In this document: in pieces, positions 42,846-53,352 of the stretch
Numbering within the stretch: position 1 is the first letter of the stretch
Layout: every line of letters starts with the position of its first letter
Origin: CBDEUK01 sp965250225
GTDB taxonomy: Bacteria; Pseudomonadota; Gammaproteobacteria; Eutrophobiales; Eutrophobiaceae
DNA length: 64,000 nucleotides
Direction: 5' to 3'
Assembly: GCA_965250225.1 (NCBI GenBank)
Contig: CBDFNQ010000029.1
Location: 50,192-114,191 of the forward strand
The notes under the pieces: model-generated
Seen by the model: only the letters and a program-made list of their open reading frames with translations
Database searches by the model: none
What the model was told of the DNA's origin: nothing
Position numbers and translations under genes: made by a program

Positions 42846-45125
42846 TTAGAAGCGTTTCGTCACGTTAAAGCCGATTGTTCGGGGTCGGTTTGTCTCAATC
42901 CGACTATCGAAGTTAAACGGGTTAATGAAAATTTCCGCTCTTTCATCAAATATATTATCGACGAAGAAGACGGCTCCCCAGTCATCCATGTTGCCACCCA
43001 GTTTGAAATTACCGATACCATATGCTTCTTGCCGTGTGTCAGTCTCATATGAATTAGTCGTATGACCGACATAACTATAACTAAATTGAGAATAACCATC
43101 AATAGCATCGAGAACGGCGAATTCGTATCTTAGTGTCGAATTAAATTTAAATATTGGTACACGCGGGACTCTGTCTCCATTAACCCCAGTAACAGTAGTA
43201 GGATCTAGAGCACTTTCAAGCAACGTACCTCTTAATTGTGCATCTATCAAAGATAAGCCACTTGACACAATCCAGCCGTTACTCAAATTGATCAATGCAT
43301 CAAGCTCCAGACCTAATATTCCGACACCATCTTCAACATTTACACCATAGCCAAGTACTGAACTAGAAAAATCAAGCACTGAAACCTGTGTATTTTCCCA
43401 ATCCAAATAGTACACAGCACCATTTAATTGCATTTGCCCATTAAACAAGGTCGATTTAAAACCGATTTCATAGGAATCTATGGTATCCGATTCGAAAGTT
43501 TCCGGATAACCTGGGAAGGCACCCACGTCGCGGTTTGGACCACCGGTTCGATAACCTTGAGAAAAGGTGAACCAGGTCAGTATATCCTCAGTAGCTTGCC
43601 AGCTAATATTTGCCTTACCGACCCAGTCATTTTCCGAACCCTCGTTAGCATCCAGGGTCTGTGGACCACCGTAGCCATGAAAAGAGCTAATCTCAAACGT
43701 ATTTCGGAAGACGCGACCACCAACGGTTACCGCAACATCGTCGGTAAGATCATAGGTCAACTCACCAAACGCTGCTATTTGTTGATCCACGCGAGAATTG
43801 ACTGAAGCCCAAAAGGTATTTGTAAGCGGGGCTGGGTTTGCATAGGTATTAGTCTCATCCAAATTAGCTTGAAAATAAAGGTTGTCTACATCGGTTTCGG
43901 TTCTGTCATAAAATAGGCCTACGACCCAATTCCATCGGCTTCCATTTTCCTGTGACGATGCACGAAACTCATGCGTTTGCCGAGCCCATTTGATGTCTTC
44001 GATGAATGACAATCTCGCATCAGCTCCAAACGGCACAAAATAATATGCGTAGGAAGTGTAGGCATTCAGATAACCGGTATAATCAGCCTGGTCATGGAGT
44101 TTCCGATTAAAATAGGAACCCGCGTAGATGATATCGGCAACGCCCGACAGTTCACCTTCAACCACCAGCGCTCCCTGAGCAACCCTATCGTCAAAGCCAT
44201 CAGCATTGAATCTTGTCGTCTGTAAATCACCGACTGTTGGATCATAACCAAACTGTCCTTGCGCATTGGTTTTTTGATACGTTCCAGTCAGGTTCGCCGA
44301 CCAATTGTCGTTGAAATCAATCTTAAAAGCCGCCCGACCACCAAACGTATCTACAGTATTATAGTCATCTTGCACCTGGCCAGCATTGTCAATAGTAATA
44401 CCATTATTCGTTTGGGTTCCAAATACATTGTCGATATAGCCTCCCTCATCCTTATACCAGCCGACCAAACGGATCGCGATATCATCAGTAATCGGAATAT
44501 TGGCGAAGCCATCGCCTACATACGATAAATCACCATTTTCCGTGCTGGAAATCTCTTGAGACGTTCCGGCATAAAAGGCTGCCGTATCTGGCTTGTTGGT
44601 AATAACCCGGATCGTTCCTGACAACGAACTGGCACCATAGAGCGTGCCCTGCGGTCCATTCAACACCTCAATACGTTCAATGTCAGTGATCTGCAGATCC
44701 ACTGACCGACCGATATTAGAGATCGGTTGTTCGTCCAGATAAAGTGCTGTTGTTGGCTGAGAAATGAATTGATTGCCATCCCCGCCATCGGAGGCACCTC
44801 GTATATAGATGACACTGCTGCTAGGCCCGGTACTCAAATACGAGAGTGACGGCGTTAGCAGTGCGTAATCATCAAAGTCATTAATACCAAAATTCTCGAT
44901 ATCCTCTTCAGTATAGGCCTGAACACTGAAAGGAATATCCTGCAATGATTCAGTACGTTTACGTGCGGTGACGAGGACTTCTTCAATACCCTCGGCGTTG
45001 ACAAAAACCGGCATCACCGTAAGCCCGCCTATGGCGAGCGAAACAGCAGCTACCATGGGCTTCATTTTCATAAGCTTCATATTTTTTTTAGTGTTTCTTT
45101 TTTTTACTACCATTTTAACCCCCAT
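42846..45125 (-). CDS. TonB-dependent outer-membrane receptor 2
   Basis: A 759-residue receptor. Start at 45125 or at Met5 (45113, after GGGG). A signal peptide ends near VFVNA. EEVLVTARKRTESLQDIP is the TonB-box region, then the plug (PFSVQAYTEEDIENF, VIYIRGASDG, LYLDEQPISN, DIERIEVLNGPQGTLYGAS, SGTIRVIT). The barrel ends TIGFNVTKRF with a terminal Phe. It lies between a TPR-sulfotransferase gene and the dehydratase/cyclodeaminase pair on one strand, which suggests it imports the substrate those enzymes use. Confidence 0.93.
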   Translation of the reverse strand: MGVKMVVKKRNTKKNMKLMKMKPMVAAVSLAIGGLTVMPVFVNAEGIEEVLVTARKRTESLQDIPFSVQAYTEEDIENFGINDFDDYALLTPSLSYLSTGPSSSVIYIRGASDGGDGNQFISQPTTALYLDEQPISNIGRSVDLQITDIERIEVLNGPQGTLYGASSLSGTIRVITNKPDTAAFYAGTSQEISSTENGDLSYVGDGFANIPITDDIAIRLVGWYKDEGGYIDNVFGTQTNNGITIDNAGQVQDDYNTVDTFGGRAAFKIDFNDNWSANLTGTYQKTNAQGQFGYDPTVGDLQTTRFNADGFDDRVAQGALVVEGELSGVADIIYAGSYFNRKLHDQADYTGYLNAYTSYAYYFVPFGADARLSFIEDIKWARQTHEFRASSQENGSRWNWVVGLFYDRTETDVDNLYFQANLDETNTYANPAPLTNTFWASVNSRVDQQIAAFGELTYDLTDDVAVTVGGRVFRNTFEISSFHGYGGPQTLDANEGSENDWVGKANISWQATEDILTWFTFSQGYRTGGPNRDVGAFPGYPETFESDTIDSYEIGFKSTLFNGQMQLNGAVYYLDWENTQVSVLDFSSSVLGYGVNVEDGVGILGLELDALINLSNGWIVSSGLSLIDAQLRGTLLESALDPTTVTGVNGDRVPRVPIFKFNSTLRYEFAVLDAIDGYSQFSYSYVGHTTNSYETDTRQEAYGIGNFKLGGNMDDWGAVFFVDNIFDERAEIFINPFNFDSRIETNRPRTIGFNVTKRF

Positions 45126-45282
45126 CTTTATGAGCTAGAAAAGCTCTACAATAAAATTATATTTTCGTTCTACATCTGTCTGTTCAGTTTATTAACGCTA
45201 GCGGCTATCAACAATTCGAAATTCTCCTGCATATGCAGCTTATTTTTTACGGTGATTGGTCTGATTTTCATTCTGCAAATAA

Positions 45283-47301
45283 TCAAATAGGGTATCGTTC
45301 CAGAATCGGCTCAAGTGCTTTTTTCAGCGGTTCGAGATGACACTCAAAGTTTCGCCAATAGCCCACACCCTTTGTATATATCGGTTGGCGAACTTGTTCA
45401 GCACTTGGTGTACGCACGACACGCTTGGTCTCATAGAATCGTAAGCAGTTTTCCTCAAAGGCTAATCGACTGTGTTCCAGCGTGCGTCTGATTTGCGTTT
45501 CGGTATCATTAATGACATCTTCGTACTGGACGCGCAGTACCTTACCGGGCAGCACCTTGTCCCAGTGATCCATCAGGCGTACGTAGTTGATATAGTAGCG
45601 AGCCATGTGTTCCAGGCTGTAAGTAAAGTGCTGCCCCAGAGCGAAATTCTGTTTAAAACAGGCAATGCAGGCATCCATCGGGTGGCGCCTGGCATCGATG
45701 ATGGTGGCATTGGGCAACATGAGATGAATCAGGCCAATATGCCGAAAGTTGTTCGGCATCTTGTCAATAAAATGCGGGGCGTTACCGCGATACTTTAAGG
45801 TATCGGAGATATAATTTTCCCCCAACTGTTGAAATTCGTCGGACTCTATTTCGCTCAAAATCTCGGGAAATTGATCGTCCCCATCATCGCGTTCATCCAG
45901 GTTTCTCATAGTACGAATAACGTGGTGAAGTTCCATGGTACCGTCTACGGCAGAATGGCTGGCCAGGATCTGTTCCTGCAGGGTTGATCCGGCACGCGGC
46001 AAACCAAGGATAAAGATGGGTGCCGAATCCTGACAGCCCCAACCTTGTCTGTCAGCGAAGAACGCCTGATCAAACAGTGCAATCAGTCTGTCGGTTTCCC
46101 GTTCTATGTTATCGGGATCGTAATTAGCAATTTCACTTTTACGTTCATTACCTGCTGCGTAGTATTGGAAGGCCTGATCATATTCCTTCGCATCTTCAGC
46201 AGATTTGCCCAAGGCAAAATTCAATGGCGCGTAGCTCTCATCTTCTGGCTCTGTTATTTTCAGAATTTCCTCCATATTCTGAATTTCCTTGTCGGAAAAT
46301 TGATACGTTTTTAAATTAGACAGATACCAATATGCCAAACCACGCGTATGTTCATGATCGAGACATTGCTGATAGTTTTTAACAGCTGCCTCGTTATAAC
46401 CCAGCGTATTCTGCACATGACCAAGATTCATCATGACCTCAGGACTGTCTGGCATCAGTTCCAGGGCACAATGATGCGCCTCGAGTGCTTTTTCGGTGTC
46501 TAGCATTTGTGCAAGCGTAATACCGAGTGCTGTCCACAATACCGATTTTTTTGACTCCAGCGTCAAGGCCTTATTAATAGCATCTTCCGACTCTTCCAGC
46601 TTATCCTGTATTCTGTAGACTTCACCCAGGAGTCCCCAATTTTGGTAAACCTTGGGATTTTGTTTCAAACTATGCTGGAGTAACCGTTCCGCATCGCGAT
46701 GAGCGCCAGAACGTGTGGCAATAGTAGCCAGTTGGCCATACGCTTCTGCATTGCGCGGATCCTGTTTCAGGATTTCCTTACATATATCTTCAGCCTTAAA
46801 GATATGACCTTTTGCCATGTACTCTACAACCTCAACCAGCATTTTCTTGATTGGATCGAGTTCCAGCATAATAAGGAATACCTCATCGGCTTCTCTACCC
46901 CGACCCAGCTTGACTAATAATTCACCCAGACGACGCCAGGCGTTAATAAGCTTCGGATCAAGCCTGACCGCTCGACGCAGACATTTTTCGGCTTCTTTGA
47001 AATTACCCGCAGAAACATATGCTCCACCCAGATCATCATAGGCCAGGGCAAAATCGGGAGTGGATTTAACAACCGCCTGCAGGTATTTGATCGCTTCTTC
47101 AAATTTTCCTTGCATTCGCAGCGACACACCCAGCAGGCGCATGCTATTGACTTCACCAGGAACAGATTTCAGGATTTCTTGTAATTGCTCACTGGCCAGA
47201 ACAGGTTTATTCTCGCGTAACATCTCAACGGCGTTACGGTACGCCTCACGGTAGGAACCGGATTTCGATGAATAGATATTAGATGTTTGCATGGTTGACA
47301 T
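45283..47301 (-). CDS. TPR-sulfotransferase
   Basis: A 672-residue protein: about ten TPR units over residues 15-370 (for example AEAYGQLATIATRSGAHRDA and PEVMMNLGHVQNTLGYNEAA), then a sulfotransferase domain at about 390-665. The PAPS 5'-phosphosulfate loop is FILGLPRAGSTLQEQILAS, followed by a 3'-phosphate region DARRHPMDACIACF. Starts at Met1 or Met4. Similar proteins are frequent next to TonB receptors in marine gammaproteobacteria; whether they sulfate a peptide, lipid or small substrate is not established by this sequence. Confidence 0.9.
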   Translation of the reverse strand: MSTMQTSNIYSSKSGSYREAYRNAVEMLRENKPVLASEQLQEILKSVPGEVNSMRLLGVSLRMQGKFEEAIKYLQAVVKSTPDFALAYDDLGGAYVSAGNFKEAEKCLRRAVRLDPKLINAWRRLGELLVKLGRGREADEVFLIMLELDPIKKMLVEVVEYMAKGHIFKAEDICKEILKQDPRNAEAYGQLATIATRSGAHRDAERLLQHSLKQNPKVYQNWGLLGEVYRIQDKLEESEDAINKALTLESKKSVLWTALGITLAQMLDTEKALEAHHCALELMPDSPEVMMNLGHVQNTLGYNEAAVKNYQQCLDHEHTRGLAYWYLSNLKTYQFSDKEIQNMEEILKITEPEDESYAPLNFALGKSAEDAKEYDQAFQYYAAGNERKSEIANYDPDNIERETDRLIALFDQAFFADRQGWGCQDSAPIFILGLPRAGSTLQEQILASHSAVDGTMELHHVIRTMRNLDERDDGDDQFPEILSEIESDEFQQLGENYISDTLKYRGNAPHFIDKMPNNFRHIGLIHLMLPNATIIDARRHPMDACIACFKQNFALGQHFTYSLEHMARYYINYVRLMDHWDKVLPGKVLRVQYEDVINDTETQIRRTLEHSRLAFEENCLRFYETKRVVRTPSAEQVRQPIYTKGVGYWRNFECHLEPLKKALEPILERYPI

Positions 47302-47637
47302 TCATTAAATCTTGTTTGAATATTCACTAAATCGTGATAATTATCCACTCATTGATATTCCATTACATCTATTTGCAGGGCATATTTCTCGGGGTATATG
47401 CCCCGCACAGTCTTGTGAAGACAGCTTGTTTATCAATCAGGATATGACTGTGAGAAAGACGACTATTTCCTCAGTACAGGGCGTGTCAGTCTGGTTAGGT
47501 CTCCAGCGCATTCAAATGTACAATTCATTTCCATTGATTATGGACTTGAGCCAGCGGCTTCCATCGCCTGTTTCGTTTTGGCGAAACCGACTATTGCGAT
47601 GCAGTGACCCAATTCGAGCACTAAAAACAATGTGTAT
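47302..47637. other. Intergenic region
   Basis: This 336-bp gap lies between the TPR-sulfotransferase start and the MFS gene stop. It contains a weak hairpin (GGGCATAT/ATATGCCC, about 47377-47402). Rightward frames here show no family resemblance. It presumably contains the promoter of the sulfotransferase gene. Confidence 0.45.
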
Positions 47638-48927
47638 TTATGTGGCCTGTTCGCTTAGGGGATGATCGGGGCGTATAAAAAACCATAAACCTGCACCGAT
47701 AATTGCGAAGATCCCGCCTGTGGCTATTGCAAAGCTCCAGCCAAATATACTTGCACTGAATGGTATAATCAGGGTTCCAATGACTCCAGCGATATTTCCA
47801 CCGGTATTCATAACACCCCCCGCCGCGCCCGCATTACGACCCCCAATCGCAATACTGGTTGCCCAGTAAGCGCCTTCCGTCATTTGATTAAACAAAAAAC
47901 AAAAAACAAAAAACAGCATGGCTATGTATGGGTTACTTATTAGCGCCCCAGCAACGATTAAAAGCGCAGACAATACCATGCCAATAATCGCGGGCCAGCG
48001 ACATCCCCAGCGAAGCCCCAGTCGATTGCATAACTTATCGCAGATCCATCCCCCGGAGGCGGCACCTACGGCACCACATATCCATTGCGATGAAATGAGA
48101 TAACTGGCTTGCTGGGCTTCGAATTCCCTGATCGTCACCAGATAATAAAAAAACCAGCTGAATACTTCATAGAAAATAATATTCATACAGAAATAGCTAA
48201 TTGCCAAGAGCAGAATATCGCGGTTTTTTATCACGCGTGTCCAGGGTAATTGCGCTGCTTCATTATTTTCAGTCGTGTACTGATTTTTGGTAATTAAGGC
48301 CACTTCTTCAGCGTTAATGGCCGGGTGCTGTTGAGGAAAATCCCTGCAATACCACCACCACAGCGCTGCCACTATAAATGCTAAAGGTGTTAATAATATA
48401 AAGGAATAGCGCCAACCCATTTCCGTGATCATCCATACCAGCACGGGAGTTGTAACGGCGACACCAAGGGTCAAACCGGTACTGGACAAACCGTGAGGAA
48501 GCGCCCAACTCCCTGCTGGGAACCAGCGCTGAACAGTCACATTCTGGATGGGAAAAATAGGTGCATGAGATACGCCGACCAGAAAGCGGACCATGATTAA
48601 TGCTGTCAGGATTGTTGTTACTGAACCCGATTCCGAACCCGGCACGAGCGCCGTTAAAAGAGTAGAGACACCCCATAGTATGGCAATTAATGTAAGTGCG
48701 CGTTTTGGGCCAAAAAAATCGCCAAAGATACCGCCCGGGAACTGGAACAGGGCGTAACCTGTTGTAAAAGCAGCCAAGACCCAACCCCACTGGATTTCGC
48801 TCAAAGACAGATCTTCGATCATAAAAGGTGCTGCGGTGGATAAATTTGCCCTGAGTGTGTAAGAGACAAAACTGCTCAAACACAGCAGAACCAGAATACG
48901 CCAACGAATATTAGTAGCTTGCTTCAT
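47638..48927 (-). CDS. MFS transporter, anion:cation symporter type
   Basis: A 429-residue carrier with about 12 membrane helices. FQFPGGIFGDFFGPKRALTL (about 62-81) is the MFS loop 2-3 motif. RFLVGVSHAPIFPIQNVTVQ and WGLPHG-like sequence in helices 4-5 fit the ACS family (hexuronate, galactonate, phthalate and similar organic acids). It follows the Rieske oxygenase on the same strand, so it may supply that enzyme with substrate across the inner membrane. Confidence 0.9.
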   Translation of the reverse strand: MKQATNIRWRILVLLCLSSFVSYTLRANLSTAAPFMIEDLSLSEIQWGWVLAAFTTGYALFQFPGGIFGDFFGPKRALTLIAILWGVSTLLTALVPGSESGSVTTILTALIMVRFLVGVSHAPIFPIQNVTVQRWFPAGSWALPHGLSSTGLTLGVAVTTPVLVWMITEMGWRYSFILLTPLAFIVAALWWWYCRDFPQQHPAINAEEVALITKNQYTTENNEAAQLPWTRVIKNRDILLLAISYFCMNIIFYEVFSWFFYYLVTIREFEAQQASYLISSQWICGAVGAASGGWICDKLCNRLGLRWGCRWPAIIGMVLSALLIVAGALISNPYIAMLFFVFCFLFNQMTEGAYWATSIAIGGRNAGAAGGVMNTGGNIAGVIGTLIIPFSASIFGWSFAIATGGIFAIIGAGLWFFIRPDHPLSEQAT

Positions 48928-49077
48928 TAATTGATTTTCCTTTTATCGGGTGTTTTTAAATTTTGCGAAACAAGAATAATTTCGCTGAATACAAAAAAAA
49001 TCTGGTGTTGTTCCCGTCTGCCACACACCGGAAAAGGCAAACCAATCTCCGCTTTATTGTCATGTTATGCTTCCGCC

Positions 49078-50319
49078 TTACTGATCACTCAGATTTTTTA
49101 AATACCAAACAATAAATTTTTCTACCAGATACTCCATATTGGAGAGGCGGCCGGGGGCATATTTCTTACTATTCACCCCTAATTGGTTATCGGTAATAAT
49201 CCGTTCATCAGCGAGCGTTGTCACATGCCATAGCCATTTAAGTTTTTCAACGTCGTAGTCTTTGCCTTCTTCAGCATCTTTTCTCACCAGCCAATAAACA
49301 TCGCATGCTGAAGTTTCATGGTCTGTTGGGGTAAATACATAGATGACAGCATGATCGTTATAAACTAGAAAATAGGTAAATACGCCGATATTAAAATCGG
49401 ATGCGCCATGATCAAAATCTTTTATATTACCAAGAAGTGGCGCTACCTGTTCGCCATCTTCACTGCCCGTCTTATATTTATCGAAAAGTGCATAACGACC
49501 ATAAGCATACTGTTCCTGTCCTTCTTCCTGTGCATCAAATTGCTTGTCGACAAATATCTTCTTAATCCCGCAAGCTTCCATTCTTTGTTCCATCGGTTTT
49601 TGTAATTTAGTAAATTTATCCGTACCAACTTTAAGTGTGTGGCTTAGGGCATATTCGGGATGTGAAAGTGCGCAGTGGTAACATTCCTGATAATTTTCTA
49701 GTGTGAGTTTCCAATTGGCCTTGATTTGATAGTTTTGGTGTGCTGCGATTTTAAGGTTTTCAAAATCAAACATTTCCATCGCATCAGCAAGATCAGTTTT
49801 AGCATTTTCGAGCGAAGTTGGTTTATCGCTCAAATTCAAAAAAATCATCCCGCCGATCAGTTCGATGTTGCAATTGTGCAGTTTAATATCTTTTCTATTA
49901 AAACCCTCTGGCATTTCACGTTCGCCATTCAGGTTTCCGTCAATATCATAAACCCATCCATGATATGGGCATACAAATCGATTCGTGCTGCCAGAGGATT
50001 CTTTGCATATTTGAGATCCTCGATGACGACAAACATTATAATAAGCACCAATAGAATCATCGCTGGTACGTATAACAATAATACTTTCATCAAGTAGTTT
50101 AAAATTGAAAAAATCACCGATTTCGGGTATTTGTGTATTATGTCCGGCAAATATCCAGTTATTATAAAAAATAGCATTTTTCTCGCGTTCAAAAACGGCG
50201 GGATCTTTATAGTAGTTGCGAGAAAGAGACCAACCTTTTGTACTTCCGTCTAATCTGGTTTCTGGACGAGAATCATCTTTATCTATCACTCTTTCTCTAA
50301 ATTGGTTCATTTCACTCAT
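49078..50319 (-). CDS. Rieske-type ring-hydroxylating/demethylating oxygenase alpha subunit
   Basis: A 413-residue oxygenase from ATG 50317-50319, preceded by AGGAG. The Rieske [2Fe-2S] ligands are CRHRG and CPYHGWVYD (about 90-115). The mononuclear iron site is in NYQECYHCALSHPEY (about 200-214). The layout is that of alpha-3 type oxygenases such as GbcA, CntA and stachydrine demethylase, which act on quaternary amines as well as aromatics. No reductase gene is next to it. With an MFS carrier and aminotransferases nearby, a betaine-like or amine substrate is a reasonable guess, not shown. Confidence 0.9.
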   Translation of the reverse strand: MSEMNQFRERVIDKDDSRPETRLDGSTKGWSLSRNYYKDPAVFEREKNAIFYNNWIFAGHNTQIPEIGDFFNFKLLDESIIVIRTSDDSIGAYYNVCRHRGSQICKESSGSTNRFVCPYHGWVYDIDGNLNGEREMPEGFNRKDIKLHNCNIELIGGMIFLNLSDKPTSLENAKTDLADAMEMFDFENLKIAAHQNYQIKANWKLTLENYQECYHCALSHPEYALSHTLKVGTDKFTKLQKPMEQRMEACGIKKIFVDKQFDAQEEGQEQYAYGRYALFDKYKTGSEDGEQVAPLLGNIKDFDHGASDFNIGVFTYFLVYNDHAVIYVFTPTDHETSACDVYWLVRKDAEEGKDYDVEKLKWLWHVTTLADERIITDNQLGVNSKKYAPGRLSNMEYLVEKFIVWYLKNLSDQ

Positions 50320-51022
50320 TACTTTACACTCCTGCAAGAAAACTTAATTAAGCGCCGGTCTCTATACTGATCGTCAGACCCGGTTCGTGATTGTTGTAAA
50401 AGCCGGATGCCGTCTTTAAGTCTTTAAGACATAGTAATCGTCACCGGATACATAAATAACCGACCCAATTTCAAACTTCCCACTGCACAAGTGATCTGTT
50501 TTTGCCAGAAAATTTGTTTCACAGGTAATGAAACACAATCTACCCAGACGGACTCCTCGCAACATCCTCATACTTAGTAAATCGATGAAATGGATTCGGA
50601 CGAATTATCCAGACAAAACCATGTTTCTAAATCTATCAGTCGGTTATATTTTCAGGGGTATATTGATATTAAAGCAGGATTCGTATCCTGAAACCATTTC
50701 CAGTTCTGCGCAAACTTAATGCGATAAAGACACTAAATCGCAAATTCAGTTTGTCAAGTCAGGTCTTCATATTATTGCAAAATAGTCGACGCTGAAATAT
50801 TTAGTTATCCCAATGCAGTTGTTGCGAACTCAGTTCGTATAAAAACCAGGGTATTAACCACAACGAAGGCTTGACATAAGTCATATATCTATTCTTTGCG
50901 GTTAGCTATGAAGTGTAACTTATGCATATCAGCAAACATTTCATTTCAGACTAAGTTAAATTACAGGGTCAATAAGAATCGCCAAAACAACCATTATGGC
51001 AAGCCTCGTACTTGCCATGTTT
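50320..51022. other. Intergenic region with a gene remnant
   Basis: About 700 bases without an intact gene. Positions 50365-50480 hold an ornithine-cyclodeaminase fragment (separate entry). The remainder, 50480-51022, shows only short frames with no recognisable product and no strong palindrome. Confidence 0.5.
50365..50480 (-). pseudogene. Fragment of an ornithine-cyclodeaminase-family gene
   Basis: Read leftward, this stretch encodes VSGDDYYVLK, then after a frame change ASGFYNNHEPGLTIS. Both match VIGDDYYVLKMASGFYNNAELGLPIS of the intact gene at 41766-42740, and the DNA is alike (ACATAGTAATCGTCACC in both). Only about 40 codons survive and the reading frame is broken, so it is a relic of a second copy, immediately upstream of the Rieske gene. 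Confidence 0.75.
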
Positions 51023-52142
51023 TCATCTTGTTTCTTTTAAGAAGCCTGAAATTTTTTCAAGTCCTGTACTTAAGGTTTCAGTATTATTCGCATAACCTCT
51101 ACGTAGATAACCTTCCATCTCCATAACACTGCCCGGCGTCAACATCACTCCCGTTTTCTGTATGAGTTGTATGCAAAGATCTCTTGACGGCATATCGATG
51201 TTATATTTAAGCAGCGCCGTTGTACCGGATTTTGGTTTGATATAGGAAATAAGCGGTTCATTTTCAATCCAATGATCAAGTATTTTCAGGTTTTCTCGAG
51301 TTATCCTCTGACTGCGAGCAATTATTTTATCCTTATGTTCCAGAGCCAAAGCAGAAAACAGATCATCAAGCATACCTACGCTGATAGTATTATAATCCCG
51401 ACGAATGGAAACTTGATTAATAAGCTCTCGTGGTGCTGCAATCCAGCCTAATCTAAGACCGGCTAGCGAGAATGACTTTGACATACTACCTGTACTGATC
51501 CCTTTTTCATAAAGATCGGCCACCGCCCTGGAAAAACCATCACCCTTCTGGTTAGTACCCCGATAGACTTCATCGCAAAGCAAATAAGCATCACCTGTTC
51601 TTGCGATCCCGGCGATTTCATTTAACATCTCTTCATCCATCAATGATCCCGTCGAGTTATTAGGGTTGTTAATGGCTATCAGCTTTGTTTTAGCGCTGAC
51701 CATAGTTTTTAATTCAGTGAAATCAGGAAGAAAGTTATGTTCTTCTTTTAACGCAAGAGTTTTAACCGTTGCAGCATAACTTTCGGGAATGGAATAATGT
51801 TGCTGATAGGTCGGAAGCACAGATATAACTTCATCGCCAGGGGAGATCAGTGTTTCATAGATCAGTGCGTTGGCACCAATAGCGCCGTGGGTAACAAGAA
51901 TATTTTCAATCGCCTGATCATCATACATCGTCATGATATTGTTACGAAGTCGATCAGAACCTTCGATAGCACCATACGTCATTTTTAGTGGTAATAGTTC
52001 TGAAAGAATACTGTCTCTTTTGTCGGTAATTTCAAAGTTCCTCTATAGTAAAACTTTCAACACAGGTCTCGGCGAGATTATATTGACACTTTTTCTCAAA
52101 CTCGTTCATCCAAATCTCGACGCCAAATTCTCTTATATTCAT
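51023..52142 (-). pseudogene. Class I/II aminotransferase 2, frameshifted near the N-terminus
   Basis: The main frame (51023-51982, 319 codons) carries aminotransferase motifs: NNPNNSTGS, LCDEVYRG and the PLP Lys in STGSMSKSFSLAGLRLGW. It lacks the usual N-terminal segment. That segment lies upstream in another frame: ATG 52140-52142 starts MNIREFGVEIWMNEFEKK and runs to EEL, then a TGA. After a shift near 52031-52040 it continues EITDKRDSILSELLPLK into the main frame. The ATG overlaps the kinase stop as ATGA, confirming the ancestral start. A two-base loss explains the break. A shortened protein from Met at 51982 would lack substrate-binding residues. Confidence 0.82.
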
Positions 52143-53332
52143 ATTCTACCCTCAGTCAATATATAACCTTCATCCTCAAGCCGCTTTAGAAGCACCCGCG
52201 CCGCTGCTTGAGAGACCAGTATGTAGTTGTTGTTCGGCTGTTGTTTTGCGGAGTGAGAGGTCATGGTGATGTTGATTACCAATCGCATTGCCATCAGATA
52301 ATAATGCATCTCAAGCTCCCGTTTCTCAAGCGGGAATTCATCCACATAACCTTCAATAATGTTATTAGCCCCCATCTCGAAATCATCTTCACCAAGAAGC
52401 CCGTATGCAAGTGCGACAGCGAGCTCATTAACCTGGCTGCCATATTGTACTTCGCCAAAATCTATCAGCCCGTATATTTTATCTGGTTCAGTCGGCGCAA
52501 CGATTAAATTCTGTTCATTGGCATCGTTATGAATGACGGCTTTTCGCAAATCCGGCAGCTTTGGCATAATTTCTTTTTCATAGACATCAAACAGGCGTGC
52601 AATGCGATCTCGGGTATCCAGATCCGTCACCTCCGACAAATAATCCTTGCAGGCAATGACATTATCAAGTTTCCAGAGCATGTCTGCCCCATCAATACCA
52701 TCAAACACAAAGCTTTGCATTGCTTTTGAGAATCGACCCAGAAACCGACCCATATCGCGATAAAGCGCCGGGCTTGAATGGCACTTACTTAAGAAAATAT
52801 ATTTATATATATCAATAAGACAAGTAGTTATTCCTTTATGCTAAATTATCTGGGTTTACAGTGCTTTTACGATGATTTGTCGAATTAACATAGACTGATG
52901 AAAGTCACCCCCACTGACAGTAGCTGTTTAACTCATTGATTAATAAAAACTTACCCCTTAAGTAAGTGCCATTCGCGCCGGGCTTCTTTTTACATCCCCT
53001 AAGATGTCACCTTCCAGAAAAATCAGTAAACGAACAGGGAAATCCTCTTCCAAAATGTTCTCTTCCCCGTTTAAAGTCTTTATCACACGCGGAATGGTTA
53101 GCTCTGGTGCTGTATCCCTCAGGTGATTAAGTATATCTGTTTGCATTTGCATATATTCATGCCTCATTCTTTTGTTGGCAATCTTCAGGACAAATTTTTC
53201 TGTCTCTGTCTTAATCAACGTATTCTGGTCTTCGAAGGAATTGAGTGAGGAGATCTCTCCTTCAAGGCCGTAACGCTCTTTTATGATCCTGGCGATCTTT
53301 TCATTATCGAAATCAGGAATAGTGTCTGGCAT
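52139..53332 (-). pseudogene. Aminoglycoside-phosphotransferase-like kinase, split by a MITE
   Basis: The N-terminal part (ATG 53330-53332, MPDTIPDFDNEKIARII) has the ATP-binding lobe (EKFVLKIANK) and reads GDVKRSPA before entering the insertion at 52974. The C-terminal part continues from 52775 as SPALYRDMGRFLGRFSK and carries the catalytic loop VIHNDANEQNLIV and metal Asp in LIDFGEVQYG. Removing the 199-bp insert and one 11-bp duplication restores one frame of about 328 codons. Relatives include hydroxylysine, choline and homoserine kinases. It lay in one operon between the two aminotransferases. As it stands no full kinase can be made. Confidence 0.88.
52776..52974. mobile_element. 199-bp MITE with 18-bp terminal repeats and 11-bp target duplication
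   Basis: Perfect inverted ends GAATGGCACTTACTTAAG (52776-52793) and its complement (52957-52974) enclose AT-rich DNA with no gene. GCGCCGGGCTT is repeated exactly on both sides (52765-52775 and 52975-52985), a target duplication of 11 bp as made by some IS4-family groups. The outer 12 bases equal the end of the IS4 remnant at 29397-29408. Confidence 0.95.
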
Positions 53333-53352
53333 AGTGTATTCTCTTGAAAACT

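Noticed and set aside
47312..47665. 117-codon plus-strand frame upstream of the TPR-sulfotransferase
   Set aside because: No recognisable motif, composition unlike neighbours, and it overlaps the end of the MFS gene.
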